64,000 bases of DNA, taken from Saccharomonospora viridis DSM 43017 (GTDB taxonomy: Bacteria > Actinomycetota > Actinomycetes > Mycobacteriales > Pseudonocardiaceae). The notes below the pieces were generated by a model, which did not search any database, was not told where the DNA came from, and saw only the letters and a program-made list of their open reading frames with translations. This document shows, one piece after another, positions 45,419-53,936 of the stretch. Where the stretch lies: the NCBI RefSeq assembly GCF_000023865.1, contig NC_013159.1, forward strand, positions 770,001 to 834,000, written 5' to 3'. Every line of letters starts with the position of its first letter. Position 1 is the first letter of the stretch. Both the position numbers and the translations under genes were made by a program.

Positions 45419-45649
45419 GTCGAGCGAGGAGACCTCCGCTCGGATGCCGACCTAACGCTCGTGGTCGACTCGCTGGCATCCCTCGTCCTCTACCGCCTCC
45501 TGTTCGGTCACGCGCCTGTCACCACCGAGACCATCGAACAGGCTGTCAACACGCTCCTCGCCGGTATCGCAAACGACTTCGACGCACTGCAATCCCGCGC
45601 CGACGCGGAGGCTGACCACCAAAACGTGCATCGCGCTGCGGTTCGCTGA
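45419..45649 (+). pseudogene. truncated TetR regulator (C-terminal part)
   Basis: The frame VERGDLRSDADLTLVVDSL followed by ASLVLYRLLFGHAPVTTETI resembles the TetR_C_11-type ligand domain end. The helix-turn-helix part is missing. It is head to head with the truncated MFS gene, as though a deletion removed the shared promoter and the 5' parts of a divergent tetR-MFS pair. Confidence 0.6.
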
Positions 45650-46703
45650 GGCGACCGGTCTCGGTCACCTCTTCGACCCGAACGGAAGTGCATCGCCGCT
45701 CCCCAAACTTCGTACGACAAGCCTCGCCTGGCACGTCCGACACCACGACATTGCCCGGCATGAACGGCTTCACGGCCACGTCGTCGCATACGGGGGACGG
45801 TCGATCCTTCGTCGCGGATGCTCAGACGCAACCCGGCGGGTCGCGTCTGATTGCGTGTATCCCCGAGGCGTCCGCGGTTGCACCTGATGAGCGCGGCAAC
45901 GGATATGAGCACCTGCTGCGCACCGTTGCCGCGGGCGACGGCGATCGTTCGCTGTCGACGCCGTTGACGAGGTACCACACGGAGGGGAGCACCCCGTAGG
46001 GCTTCCGGGGGCAGAGCGAGGACGCCGCCGAGCCGACCTCCAAGGTGCACCCCGGATCAACGGTGGACTTTTCGCAGTCTACTGAGGACTGACAACACCG
46101 AGGGCCTCGTGGGTTCGGCCCCGCTCGGTCCGCATGTCCGGCCGTACCGGACGATGCGTGCGGCGGTCCTGGCCGCCCGCACCTCCTTGCGCCAACTCGA
46201 CCAGAACCACCACGCGGCCCACAACAGGAACGTCGCCAGTGGTGCCGGTGCGAGCCATGTCCAGTCGTTCACCGCACATCACGTCGACGCCGGAGGCGAG
46301 CACGTCACATTCCGTGCGTCGACCGGACCCCGGCGGGCTGGGGACGGTGTGGTGGGGCGGCGTTCCTCGCCGGTCTCGGCTTCGCGAATCCGTGACGTTT
46401 CCCGGCCTTCGGTCTCGACGCCGGTGTAAGTGGAGTCGTCATGTCCTGCCGTCCAATCCCGTCGCGCGGTCGTGGACGGCACCTGGGGCCGGGGGCGAGG
46501 GGCCACCAGTGATACGCGGGCACGACCGCGTCCGACGGTCTCGTCGGGAACCGGGTGTTTTCCGGCACCAGGTGCCATGACATCAGAGAACCGGAGAGGA
46601 CCGGGTGTGCGTCACGGTGTGTGTGAAACTGCCACACGGAAAGTCACCGAGCCGCTATGCTGACCTGGCCGCGCAACGGGACACTCAGAGAAGAGTGGTG
46701 GAT
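45650..46703. other. gene-poor stretch before the HTH/TPR regulator
   Basis: About 1.05 kb without a recognisable gene family. The only plausible frame is a short membrane protein listed separately (46057-46272, minus). No repeats, RNA genes or clear IS ends were seen. Confidence 0.5.
46057..46272 (-). CDS. possible small membrane protein
   Basis: 71 residues with one hydrophobic segment near the start (LAPAPLATFLLWAAWWFW) followed by a basic stretch (RKEVRAARTAARIVRYGR), a sensible inside-positive topology. The GTG start lacks an obvious Shine-Dalgarno sequence. No family recognised; it could be a chance frame. Confidence 0.35.
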   Translation of the reverse strand: MNDWTWLAPAPLATFLLWAAWWFWSSWRKEVRAARTAARIVRYGRTCGPSGAEPTRPSVLSVLSRLRKVHR

Positions 46704-48038
46704 ATGGCCCGGGAACCCGAACCGATCCTCCGACAGCGTCAGGCCCTGGGGGCCCAGCTGGCCGCATTCCGTCAGGCCGCGGATCTCACCCAGGGGCGGT
46801 TGGCCAAGGCCGCGCTCTGCGATCGCACGACACTGGCCCACATCGAGAAGGGGCGTGCCCGTGCCGACGAGCGGTTCTGGCGCGCGTGTGACGAGGCCGT
46901 CGGCGCACACGGCGTGCTGTTGAGCGCGTTCCACGACCTGGTGGCCGCGAAGCAGGACTACGAACAGCGGGAGAACCAACGACGGCTCGCCCAGGCCCGG
47001 GTCCGCGCGCAACGGTTGAGTACGAACGGACCTCCCGGCCCCGCCTCCGCGTCGTCGTTGTGCGACGACGGGGAGGTGATCGAGTCCCCGGGCCCGCCCG
47101 TCCGGCTCGACGGTTCCTATGTCGAGACACTCCACAGTCGTATCCGGGAGCTCGTCGAGCTCGACATCCAGTTCGGCGGTGATCAATCCTCCGGTGTCGC
47201 GTTCCGGCTCTTCCGTTCCGTCCACAGGAAATTGGGGACCGCTCAGTGCGATCCCCGGGTCGAACGTGACCTGTATGCGGCGACCGGGGAGCTCGGTGAG
47301 GTCGCCGGCTGGTTGCTCTACGACGCGGGCCGACACGGTCTGGTGCGTCGGGTCAACCACGAGGCGTTGCATCTGTCCCGTTTGGCCGGTGATCGCAGCA
47401 TGGAACTGTTGACGCTGCAGAACATGTCCATGCACGCCGGTCACCTCGGCCGTCCCGTGGAGGCCCTGCGCATCGCGCGTATGGTGTTGGAGACCAACAG
47501 GCTCTCACCCCGGCTGCAGGCGCTTTTCCGCACCCGTGAGGCCCGTGCCCTGGCGTTGGCGGGTGACGAGACCGCGGCCAAACGGACCTTCCGTCGGGCT
47601 CGTTCGTTGTATTTGGATGGTGTGCGGGACGACGACCCGGCATGGGCCTGGTGGATCAACGACCAGGAACTGGCCTGGCACGAGGCCATGATCCACGCCG
47701 ACTCCGACGAATGGGAACGTGCCGCCGACCTCTTCGAGACCTCGATCGAGGTCACTCCCGGCCGTGAGGTCCGACGGCGCTACAACCATCTCGCCTCCCT
47801 GTTCGACGCGCAGGTCCACGCACAAGCCTGGTGCGATGCGGGCCGGACCATCGAACGCATCATGCCGTTCGTCGACGAGGTCGGTTCGACCCGAACCGCG
47901 ACCACGTTGTGGGGCGCGCTCGACAAACTCGACGCCACCCGTCCCACCTCGACACTGCGCGAAGCCGCCCACCAGTTGCGGAGTGTGCTGACCGACGCCG
48001 GATACGGCCCCCTGGACACAGACCACGGTGTGAGCTGA
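46704..48038 (+). CDS. XRE-type helix-turn-helix regulator with TPR-like domain
   Basis: 444 residues from ATG at 46704. The N-terminal helix-turn-helix (about 8-65) reads LGAQLAAFRQAADLTQGRLA then LCDRTTLAHIEKGRARADE. A linker follows, then a long helical repeat region of TPR type (about 130-440; for example WERAADLFETSIEVTPGREV and ARALALAGDETAAKRTFRRA). This architecture is common in streptomycete and pseudonocardial regulators, often linked to DUF397 partners or peptide signalling, but no partner is adjacent. Confidence 0.8.
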   Translation: MAREPEPILRQRQALGAQLAAFRQAADLTQGRLAKAALCDRTTLAHIEKGRARADERFWRACDEAVGAHGVLLSAFHDLVAAKQDYEQRENQRRLAQARVRAQRLSTNGPPGPASASSLCDDGEVIESPGPPVRLDGSYVETLHSRIRELVELDIQFGGDQSSGVAFRLFRSVHRKLGTAQCDPRVERDLYAATGELGEVAGWLLYDAGRHGLVRRVNHEALHLSRLAGDRSMELLTLQNMSMHAGHLGRPVEALRIARMVLETNRLSPRLQALFRTREARALALAGDETAAKRTFRRARSLYLDGVRDDDPAWAWWINDQELAWHEAMIHADSDEWERAADLFETSIEVTPGREVRRRYNHLASLFDAQVHAQAWCDAGRTIERIMPFVDEVGSTRTATTLWGALDKLDATRPTSTLREAAHQLRSVLTDAGYGPLDTDHGVS

Positions 48039-48064
48039 TGGGCCGAGCCAATGCCGGGGCACCG

Positions 48065-48841
48065 TTACGGGGTGTCGGCGAGGAAGGACACGATCAGCTT
48101 CGCGAAGTCCGGGTCGCGTACCACGCTGAGGTGGTCCCCGGGCAGGACCCGCAAAGTCGCATCGGGTAGGGCGTCGGCGAGCTTGTCGGGTCGGCCCGCG
48201 AACGGGTCGTCATCGCCCGCCAGAACCAGGCAGGAAGCGGTGATGTCGTCCAGCGCGATGGGCTTTTGGTGCAGCGTGCGCACCTGTGCCGCCAGAGCCA
48301 ACCGGTCGGCACCGGTCATCTCGGCGAACATCCGGAAGGCCGCCGCGTTCGGGTCGGTGATCGACGACGGGTCGTCGGTGTGCAGGGCTTGGATGACCCC
48401 GCTGCCCACGACACGCGTGTCCACGCCGCCGAGCTCGACCACGGAGGCCCCGACACCGCCGATGACCAGCCGCCGGATGCGGGGTTCCTGTGAGGCCACG
48501 AGCGCGGAGACGATCGCGCCCATCGAGTAGCCGACGAGGTCGTACGACGGCTCGCCCAGAAGATCCAGGAGCGTGCGGACGTCGGCTGCCATCTTCTCCT
48601 CGCCGTAGAACAGCGGGTCATGCGGTTTGCTCGACGCCCCGTGCCCGCGGGCGTCGATCGTGACCACTCGCCGGCCCGCCGCGGTGAGCGCATCGACGAT
48701 CCCCGGTGCGACCCAGTTGGTGTTGCCGTCCGCCGCGAAGCCGTGGTGCAACACCACCGTCGGGAGCTTCGAATCGCGTTCCCACACCTCGTAAGCGATG
48801 TCGAGACCATCGGGAGTCCGAAAGACCGCCCTCTGCGCCAT
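48065..48841 (-). CDS. alpha/beta hydrolase
   Basis: 258 residues from ATG at 48841 (MAQRAVFRTPDGLDIAYEVW). The oxyanion region is VVLHHGFAADGNTNWV, the nucleophile serine is in LVGYSMGAIVSAL (about 99), the acid is in LVLAGDDDPFAGRP and the histidine in VLPGDHLSVVRD. A cytosolic esterase/lipase-type enzyme with unknown substrate. It is convergent with the HTH/TPR gene and divergent from the TspO gene. Confidence 0.88.
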   Translation of the reverse strand: MAQRAVFRTPDGLDIAYEVWERDSKLPTVVLHHGFAADGNTNWVAPGIVDALTAAGRRVVTIDARGHGASSKPHDPLFYGEEKMAADVRTLLDLLGEPSYDLVGYSMGAIVSALVASQEPRIRRLVIGGVGASVVELGGVDTRVVGSGVIQALHTDDPSSITDPNAAAFRMFAEMTGADRLALAAQVRTLHQKPIALDDITASCLVLAGDDDPFAGRPDKLADALPDATLRVLPGDHLSVVRDPDFAKLIVSFLADTP

Positions 48842-48968
48842 CTGCACTACCCTTCCTGTCCTGGGACCGCCGGGCGAGGCTAGTCGTCGTGACGTCGCCG
48901 CCGCATCGGTGATTTCACCCGTTTCCCGTGGCCCTGCGGGTCCGTCGTGCCGAGGCGAGAATGGGGGG

Positions 48969-49433
48969 ATGCGTGGGAATGCTCTCGCTCGGACCTCCGC
49001 CGCGGTCGCCGTGACGGCCGCTCTCGGCGGCGTGGCCGTCGATCCGCGTAGCCGTTGGTATCGACGGCTGACCAAGCCACGGTGGCAGCCACCCGCTTCG
49101 GTGTTCGGCATCGTGTGGACGGTGCTGTACGCCGATCTGGCGGTGACCTCGGCGACGGCGTTGTCCGAGGCGACCACCCCACGCGAGCGCGCCGACTACT
49201 GGCGCGGACTCGTCGTGAACCTGGCGCTCAACGCCGGGTGGAACTGGCTGTTCTGGCGCGTGCGCAAGCCGTGGCCGGCCACCGTCGAGGCCGCCGCTCT
49301 CACGATCAGTTCGGCGGATCTGGTGCGCCGCACCGCACGGAGTCATCGTGGTGCGGGCGCGGCTTTGGTCCCGTACGCGGCGTGGTGTGCCTTCGCGACC
49401 GTGCTGACGGCCGCGATCGCCCGGCGCAACTGA
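48969..49433 (+). CDS. TspO/MBR family protein
   Basis: 154 residues, five transmembrane helices. Family marks are WYRRLTKPRWQPPASVFGIVW (the WYxxLxKPxWxPP motif) near residue 33, VNLALNAGWNWLFW and a final VPYAAWCAFATVL. TspO proteins bind tetrapyrroles and sterol-like ligands in the membrane and often act in oxidative stress. ATG at 48969 has gggggg upstream. Confidence 0.9.
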   Translation: MRGNALARTSAAVAVTAALGGVAVDPRSRWYRRLTKPRWQPPASVFGIVWTVLYADLAVTSATALSEATTPRERADYWRGLVVNLALNAGWNWLFWRVRKPWPATVEAAALTISSADLVRRTARSHRGAGAALVPYAAWCAFATVLTAAIARRN

Positions 49434-49627
49434 CGTCCGAGCAGCTTCTCGGTCCCGATCCCATCGCTGGGCATGCGGTGCTGAGTCGGGGCGACTCGTG
49501 AGGCCGAGAAGGACGGTCGGTGGTCTCGTCCGTTTCCCGTCCATCACGTGTTTCGCCCGGTGGTCGAGCGGGTACCGACAGTGCGTGCTGTCGAGAATGC
49601 CGATCATGGCGGGCGACCGCCGGTGCC

Positions 49628-51916
49628 GTGGAGTCGGGTGAGGGCGTCGTCGGCCCGGTCCGGCGTGTCGAGATCCGGGTCGAGGGCGTGGTGCAGGGTG
49701 TCGGGTTCCGCCCGTTCGTGTACGGCTTGGCGGAGCGGTTCGGACTGAACGGGCGGGTCGGCAACGACACCGGTGGTGTGGTCATCGACGTCGAGGGCCC
49801 GCGCGAGGCGGTGGCCGGATTCCTGAAGTCCCTGGAGGTCGACGCCCCCGTCCTGGCGGACATCGAACGCGTCACCGTCGTGACGCGGCCACCGAGGGGG
49901 AGCATCGGGTTCCGCATCGTCGACAGTGACCACGGTGGTCCGCGACGGACACCGGTCCCCGCCGACTCCGCCACGTGCAAGAAGTGCCTGGCGGAGCTGT
50001 TCGACCCCTGTGACCGCCGGTACCGGTACCCGTTCCTCAACTGCACCGACTGCGGTCCCCGGTTCACCATCGTGCGGGACGTGCCCTACGACCGCGGGAA
50101 CACGACCATGGCCGAGTTCCCGATGTGTCCGGCGTGTGCCCGGGAGTACCACGACCCCACCGACCGTCGCTTCCACGCCCAACCCGTGTGCTGTCCCGAC
50201 TGCGGGCCCCGACTGCGCATCGTGGACGCCCACGGCAGACCGTTGGGTGACGACCCCGTGGGGCGGGCCGTGGAGCTCCTGCGTGCGGGGATGGTCGTCG
50301 CCGTCAAGGGGCTCGGTGGTTATCACGTGGCCGTCGACGCCACCAATCCCCATGCGGTCGAGACCTTGCGAGCCCGCAAACGGCGCGCGGACAAACCGTT
50401 CGCCGTCATGGTGGCCACGGTGGACGAGGCCCGGAGACTGTGCGTCGTGGACGAGGCCGCCGAGCGGGCCTTGACGGATCGGCGCCGTCCCATCGTGTTG
50501 CTCGACCGCCGGGGGAAGGAGCTCGCCGAGGCCGTCGCCCCCGGCAATCGACAGCTGGGCGTGTTCCTGCCCTACACCCCGTTGCACCACCTGTTGTCGG
50601 TCGAGTTCGGCGCACCGATGGTGCTCACCAGCGGTAACGCCTCCGACGAGCCCATCGCGTTCACCGACGCCGACGCACTGTCGCGGTTGTCCGGCATCGC
50701 CGACGCGTTCCTCGTCCACGATCGCCCCATCCACGCGTGGGCGGACGATTCCGTGGTGCGTCCGTGGCGGGACACGGTGGTGCCGGTGCGTCGTTCCCGG
50801 GGGTACACGCCCGAACCCATCCGGTGCGCCTGGGAGTTCCCCCGTCCGGTCCTGGCGGTCGGCGCGGAACTGAAGAACACGGTGTGTCTGGCGTCCGGAT
50901 GTAGGGCGGTGCTGTCCCAGCACATCGGCGATCTCCGCAACCTCGAGACGTTCCGGGCGTTCACCGACGCGATCGGACACCTGTCGCGGCTGTCCGACAT
51001 CGTTCCGGCCGTGGTGGCCCACGACCTGCACCCCGATTACGTCTCCACCAACTATGCCCTCGACTCGACCGGGGTGGACCTGGTCGGGGTGCAGCACCAC
51101 CATGCCCACGTGGCCGCGTGCCTCGCCGAGAACGGGGTGGCCGGGCCGGCCATCGGGGTCGCGTTCGACGGCACCGGCTACGGATCCGACGGAACGGTGT
51201 GGGGTGGGGAGTTCCTGCTCGCGACGTTGTCCGGATTCCAGCGGGTCGGTCATCTCGAAGTGGTGCCGATGCCGGGCGGTGAGGCGGCGGTACGGCAACC
51301 GTGGCGTATGGCGGCCGCGTATCTGCGCGACGATCCGGACGCGTCCTCTCTCGCCGTGGCGCGACGGCAGGGGCGGCGTTGGGAATGGCTGCGACGCCTG
51401 GTCGACTCCGGGTTGGGCACACCTGTCACGTCGAGCGTGGGAAGGCTGTTCGACGCGGTCGCCGCGATCCTCGACATCCGGGACACCGTCACCTACGAGG
51501 GGCAGGCCGCGATCGAGTTGGAACAACGCGCCGACCCAGGGTGCGTGGACGGCTATCCCGTGGGGGTCTTCGAGGACGCGGGCACGTTCGTCGTGGACGG
51601 TCCCGGCCTGGTGCGCGCCGTCGTCGACGACCATCGGTGCGGTGTCGACGTCGCGCTGGTGTCCGCGCGGTTCCACAACGGCCTCGCCGCGGCGGTGCAC
51701 CGGACCTGCCTGAGCATCGCCGAACGCACGGACGTGTGGACGGTGGCGTTGTCCGGAGGCGTGTTCGCCAACCGGCTCCTGCTCGAACGCACGGTGGAGG
51801 CACTGGAGGGGTCCGGGTTCACCGTGCTCACCCATTCCCGGGTCCCCTGCAACGACGGCGGGATCAGTTTCGGCCAGGCGGTGGTGGCGGCGGCCCGTGA
51901 CCGGTCCTCCGACTGA
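49628..51916 (+). CDS. hypF: carbamoyltransferase HypF
   Basis: 762 residues of normal HypF size. An acylphosphatase domain lies at the start (VEGVVQGVGFRPFVYGLAER). Two zinc-finger-like repeats follow: CKKCLAELFDPCDRR with CTDCGPRFTI, and CPACAREYHDPTDRRF with CCPDCGPRL. Then a YrdC-like domain (VKGLGGYHVAVDATNP) and a Kae1-like domain with HHHAHVAACLAENG. It makes the carbamoyl group that becomes cyanide ligands of the [NiFe] centre, delivering it to HypE. The start is uncertain: GTG 49628 is preferred, an in-frame alternative is 49520. The next gene begins 11 bases on. Confidence 0.94.
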   Translation: MESGEGVVGPVRRVEIRVEGVVQGVGFRPFVYGLAERFGLNGRVGNDTGGVVIDVEGPREAVAGFLKSLEVDAPVLADIERVTVVTRPPRGSIGFRIVDSDHGGPRRTPVPADSATCKKCLAELFDPCDRRYRYPFLNCTDCGPRFTIVRDVPYDRGNTTMAEFPMCPACAREYHDPTDRRFHAQPVCCPDCGPRLRIVDAHGRPLGDDPVGRAVELLRAGMVVAVKGLGGYHVAVDATNPHAVETLRARKRRADKPFAVMVATVDEARRLCVVDEAAERALTDRRRPIVLLDRRGKELAEAVAPGNRQLGVFLPYTPLHHLLSVEFGAPMVLTSGNASDEPIAFTDADALSRLSGIADAFLVHDRPIHAWADDSVVRPWRDTVVPVRRSRGYTPEPIRCAWEFPRPVLAVGAELKNTVCLASGCRAVLSQHIGDLRNLETFRAFTDAIGHLSRLSDIVPAVVAHDLHPDYVSTNYALDSTGVDLVGVQHHHAHVAACLAENGVAGPAIGVAFDGTGYGSDGTVWGGEFLLATLSGFQRVGHLEVVPMPGGEAAVRQPWRMAAAYLRDDPDASSLAVARRQGRRWEWLRRLVDSGLGTPVTSSVGRLFDAVAAILDIRDTVTYEGQAAIELEQRADPGCVDGYPVGVFEDAGTFVVDGPGLVRAVVDDHRCGVDVALVSARFHNGLAAAVHRTCLSIAERTDVWTVALSGGVFANRLLLERTVEALEGSGFTVLTHSRVPCNDGGISFGQAVVAAARDRSSD

Positions 51917-51927
51917 GGACGGTCGTC

Positions 51928-52935
51928 GTGGCCCTGACCGTGCTGTTCGCGGTACTCGCCGCTTTCTGCAACGCGCTCGGTTCGGTGCTGCAACGGAAGG
52001 GGACCCGAAGCCAACCCTTCGAGGAGGCGATGTCGGTCCGCTTGTTGTGGAGGTTGGTGCACCAGCTGCCGTGGTTGGGCGGCATCGTCTTCATGCTCGG
52101 CGGTTTCGGTCTCCAGGTGGCGGCGCTGTCCACGGGACCCATCTCGCTCGTGCAACCGGTGTTGGTGGCCGAGATGGGGCTCACGCTCGTGTTGTCGGCC
52201 ATGCTGCTCGGTTCCAGCATGCACACTCGCGAGTGGACGGCCGTGTTCGGCATGAACACGGGGATCGCGTTGTTGTTGGTGGCCCTGCGTCCGACCGGGG
52301 GCGACACCCGCGGAGTGACCGGGCCGACGTGGGCACTGGGGTGCCTCGTGACCCTGGCGGTCATCGTCGGGACCGTGGTCCTGGCACACCGGTACCGCTA
52401 CGCTCACCGCGCCGCCTACCTGGGCATCGCGGCGGGCATGTTCTTCGGCTTCATCGCCGTACTCGTGTCCGGCGTCACGGGGGCCTTCGCGGGCGGACCG
52501 AAAGCCGTGTTGTCGGCCTGGCAGACCTACGCGCTCATCGTGGCGGGACCGACCGGCTTCTTCCTGCTCCAGGTGACGTTGCGCGCGGGCACTTTAGTCG
52601 CCTCCCAGCCCGGGCTGACGTTGGCCAACCCGTTGGTCGGCATCGGCTGGGGTGTCGCGGTGTTCGGCGAGGACGTGCGCGGTGGCGGTTGGATCGCCCT
52701 CGAGGTCCTGGGCTTTTCCCTCATCGCGGCGTGCACCCTCCTGCTGGCGCGGTCCGCGTCACTGCGCGGTTCCGCGGGCGCTTACGAGGAGACCGAGGGC
52801 AGGGCCGACGGAGAGGACGCGGGCAACACCGGGGAATCCGGGTTCTTGGAGGTGGCCGAGGACGCCGAGGACACGGCGGTCGAGTCCGGTGTCGACACCG
52901 ACGCGAGTTCGGACCGTAACCAGGAGAACCACTGA
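51928..52935 (+). CDS. DMT-superfamily (NIPA-like) membrane transporter
   Basis: 335 residues with about nine transmembrane helices (for example LTVLFAVLAAFCNALGSVL and LGIAAGMFFGFIAVLVSGVT) in the EamA/DMT arrangement, closest in pattern to NIPA-like magnesium transporter relatives. The acidic last 60 residues are hydrophilic. It follows hypF closely and may be co-transcribed; a metal role for the hydrogenase is possible but unproven. Its last 154 bases overlap hypB on the other strand. Confidence 0.7.
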   Translation: MALTVLFAVLAAFCNALGSVLQRKGTRSQPFEEAMSVRLLWRLVHQLPWLGGIVFMLGGFGLQVAALSTGPISLVQPVLVAEMGLTLVLSAMLLGSSMHTREWTAVFGMNTGIALLLVALRPTGGDTRGVTGPTWALGCLVTLAVIVGTVVLAHRYRYAHRAAYLGIAAGMFFGFIAVLVSGVTGAFAGGPKAVLSAWQTYALIVAGPTGFFLLQVTLRAGTLVASQPGLTLANPLVGIGWGVAVFGEDVRGGGWIALEVLGFSLIAACTLLLARSASLRGSAGAYEETEGRADGEDAGNTGESGFLEVAEDAEDTAVESGVDTDASSDRNQENH

Positions 52936-53603
52936 TCCAGCCCCTCACCCGAGACGCAACTCGTCACGAGCAGCTCCGCCGCGGGATTGACGCGCAGCAG
53001 GTGCCGGGCGAAGTGGTCGACGTCGAACGTCAGATGCGGTATCAGATCCGCCTTCGTCAGCACCACGAGGTCGGCGGCCCGGAACATGTGCGGATACTTG
53101 AGCGGTTTGTCCTCGCCCTCGGTGACCGACACCAGCACCACCCGACGTCGCTCGCCGAGGTCGAACAGGGCCGGGCACACGAGGTTGCCGACGTTCTCCA
53201 CCACCGCCACGGACCCGCGTGGCGGGTCGAGCTCCCGCAACGCCCGCGCCACCATGTCGGCGTCGAGATGGCAGCCCGATCCGGTGTTGACCTGCACGGT
53301 GCGGCAGTCGACCGCCCGGAGTCGATCGGCGTCGAGGGAACCGGCCTGGTCGCCTTCCACCACACCGATGAAGACGTCACCGGCGAGCGCGCGCACGGTG
53401 GTCTCCAGCAGCGTGGTCTTGCCCGAGCCGGGCGCGCTCATCAGGTTCACCGCGAACACCGCGTGCTCGGCCAGCCAGGCGCGGTTGTCCTCGGCGAGCC
53501 GGTCGTTCTTGGCGAGGACGTCCTGCTCGACCAGCACCGAGTCACCTTCGGTGCGCTGCTCTCGTACGGGCACCTGGCCGTCACATCCGCATGTTCCGCA
53601 CAT
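52782..53603 (-). CDS. hypB: hydrogenase nickel incorporation GTPase HypB
   Basis: 273 residues. A short CGTCGCDG motif at the start is a metal site without the His-rich stretch of some HypBs. The P-loop is SAPGSGKTTL (about 55), the dimer metal site includes GSGCHLDADM, then VVENVGNLVCPALFDLG, LTKADLIPHL and VTSCVSGEGLDQW. With HypA it delivers nickel. The last 40 residues are Ser/Pro-rich and lie entirely in the region overlapping the convergent transporter gene; homologues usually end near WLRSEL. The start overlaps hypA by 23 bases. Confidence 0.95.
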   Translation of the reverse strand: MCGTCGCDGQVPVREQRTEGDSVLVEQDVLAKNDRLAEDNRAWLAEHAVFAVNLMSAPGSGKTTLLETTVRALAGDVFIGVVEGDQAGSLDADRLRAVDCRTVQVNTGSGCHLDADMVARALRELDPPRGSVAVVENVGNLVCPALFDLGERRRVVLVSVTEGEDKPLKYPHMFRAADLVVLTKADLIPHLTFDVDHFARHLLRVNPAAELLVTSCVSGEGLDQWFSWLRSELASVSTPDSTAVSSASSATSKNPDSPVLPASSPSALPSVSS

Positions 53604-53934
53604 CGCGTACCACCTCCACGTCACGAATCCGTAGTTGTTGTCCAGACGTCACTTCCACGTCCGTCGAGCCGCACGCGCACACGTCGAGGAACGACGTCAG
53701 CCGCACGTCGGCCCCGCAGCTGCCGCAGCGTCCTTCGCCGGGTACGTGTTCGATCACCAATTCGGCGCCGTCCACCGGGGTGCCGCGGGTCACCGCGTCG
53801 AAACAGAACCGCACCGCGTCGGCCTCGACCCCCGACAGCGCCCCGATCTCCAGCCGCACGGACAGCACGCGAGCGCCCGCGGTGTGCTCCACGACGGCGT
53901 CCACGACGCTCTGCGTGATCGACAGCTCGTGCAT
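53581..53934 (-). CDS. hypA: hydrogenase nickel chaperone HypA
   Basis: 117 residues. The N-terminal MHELSITQSVVDAV has the nickel-binding His2. The zinc site is CGSCGADVRLTSFLDVCACG (C-x2-C and C-x-C). Length is typical. It hands nickel to the large subunit precursor with HypB, whose gene overlaps its end. It starts three bases after hypE's stop. Confidence 0.95.
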   Translation of the reverse strand: MHELSITQSVVDAVVEHTAGARVLSVRLEIGALSGVEADAVRFCFDAVTRGTPVDGAELVIEHVPGEGRCGSCGADVRLTSFLDVCACGSTDVEVTSGQQLRIRDVEVVRDVRNMRM

Positions 53935-53936
53935 GG

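Noticed and set aside
40489-46703. Second attachment site matching the tRNA-Ala 3' end
   Set aside because: I scanned by eye for a repeat of the acceptor/T-arm sequence downstream and found none; a computed search beyond the window would be needed.
49604-51835. 743-codon open frame antisense to hypF
   Set aside because: hypF is supported by four domains in order; the antisense frame has none.
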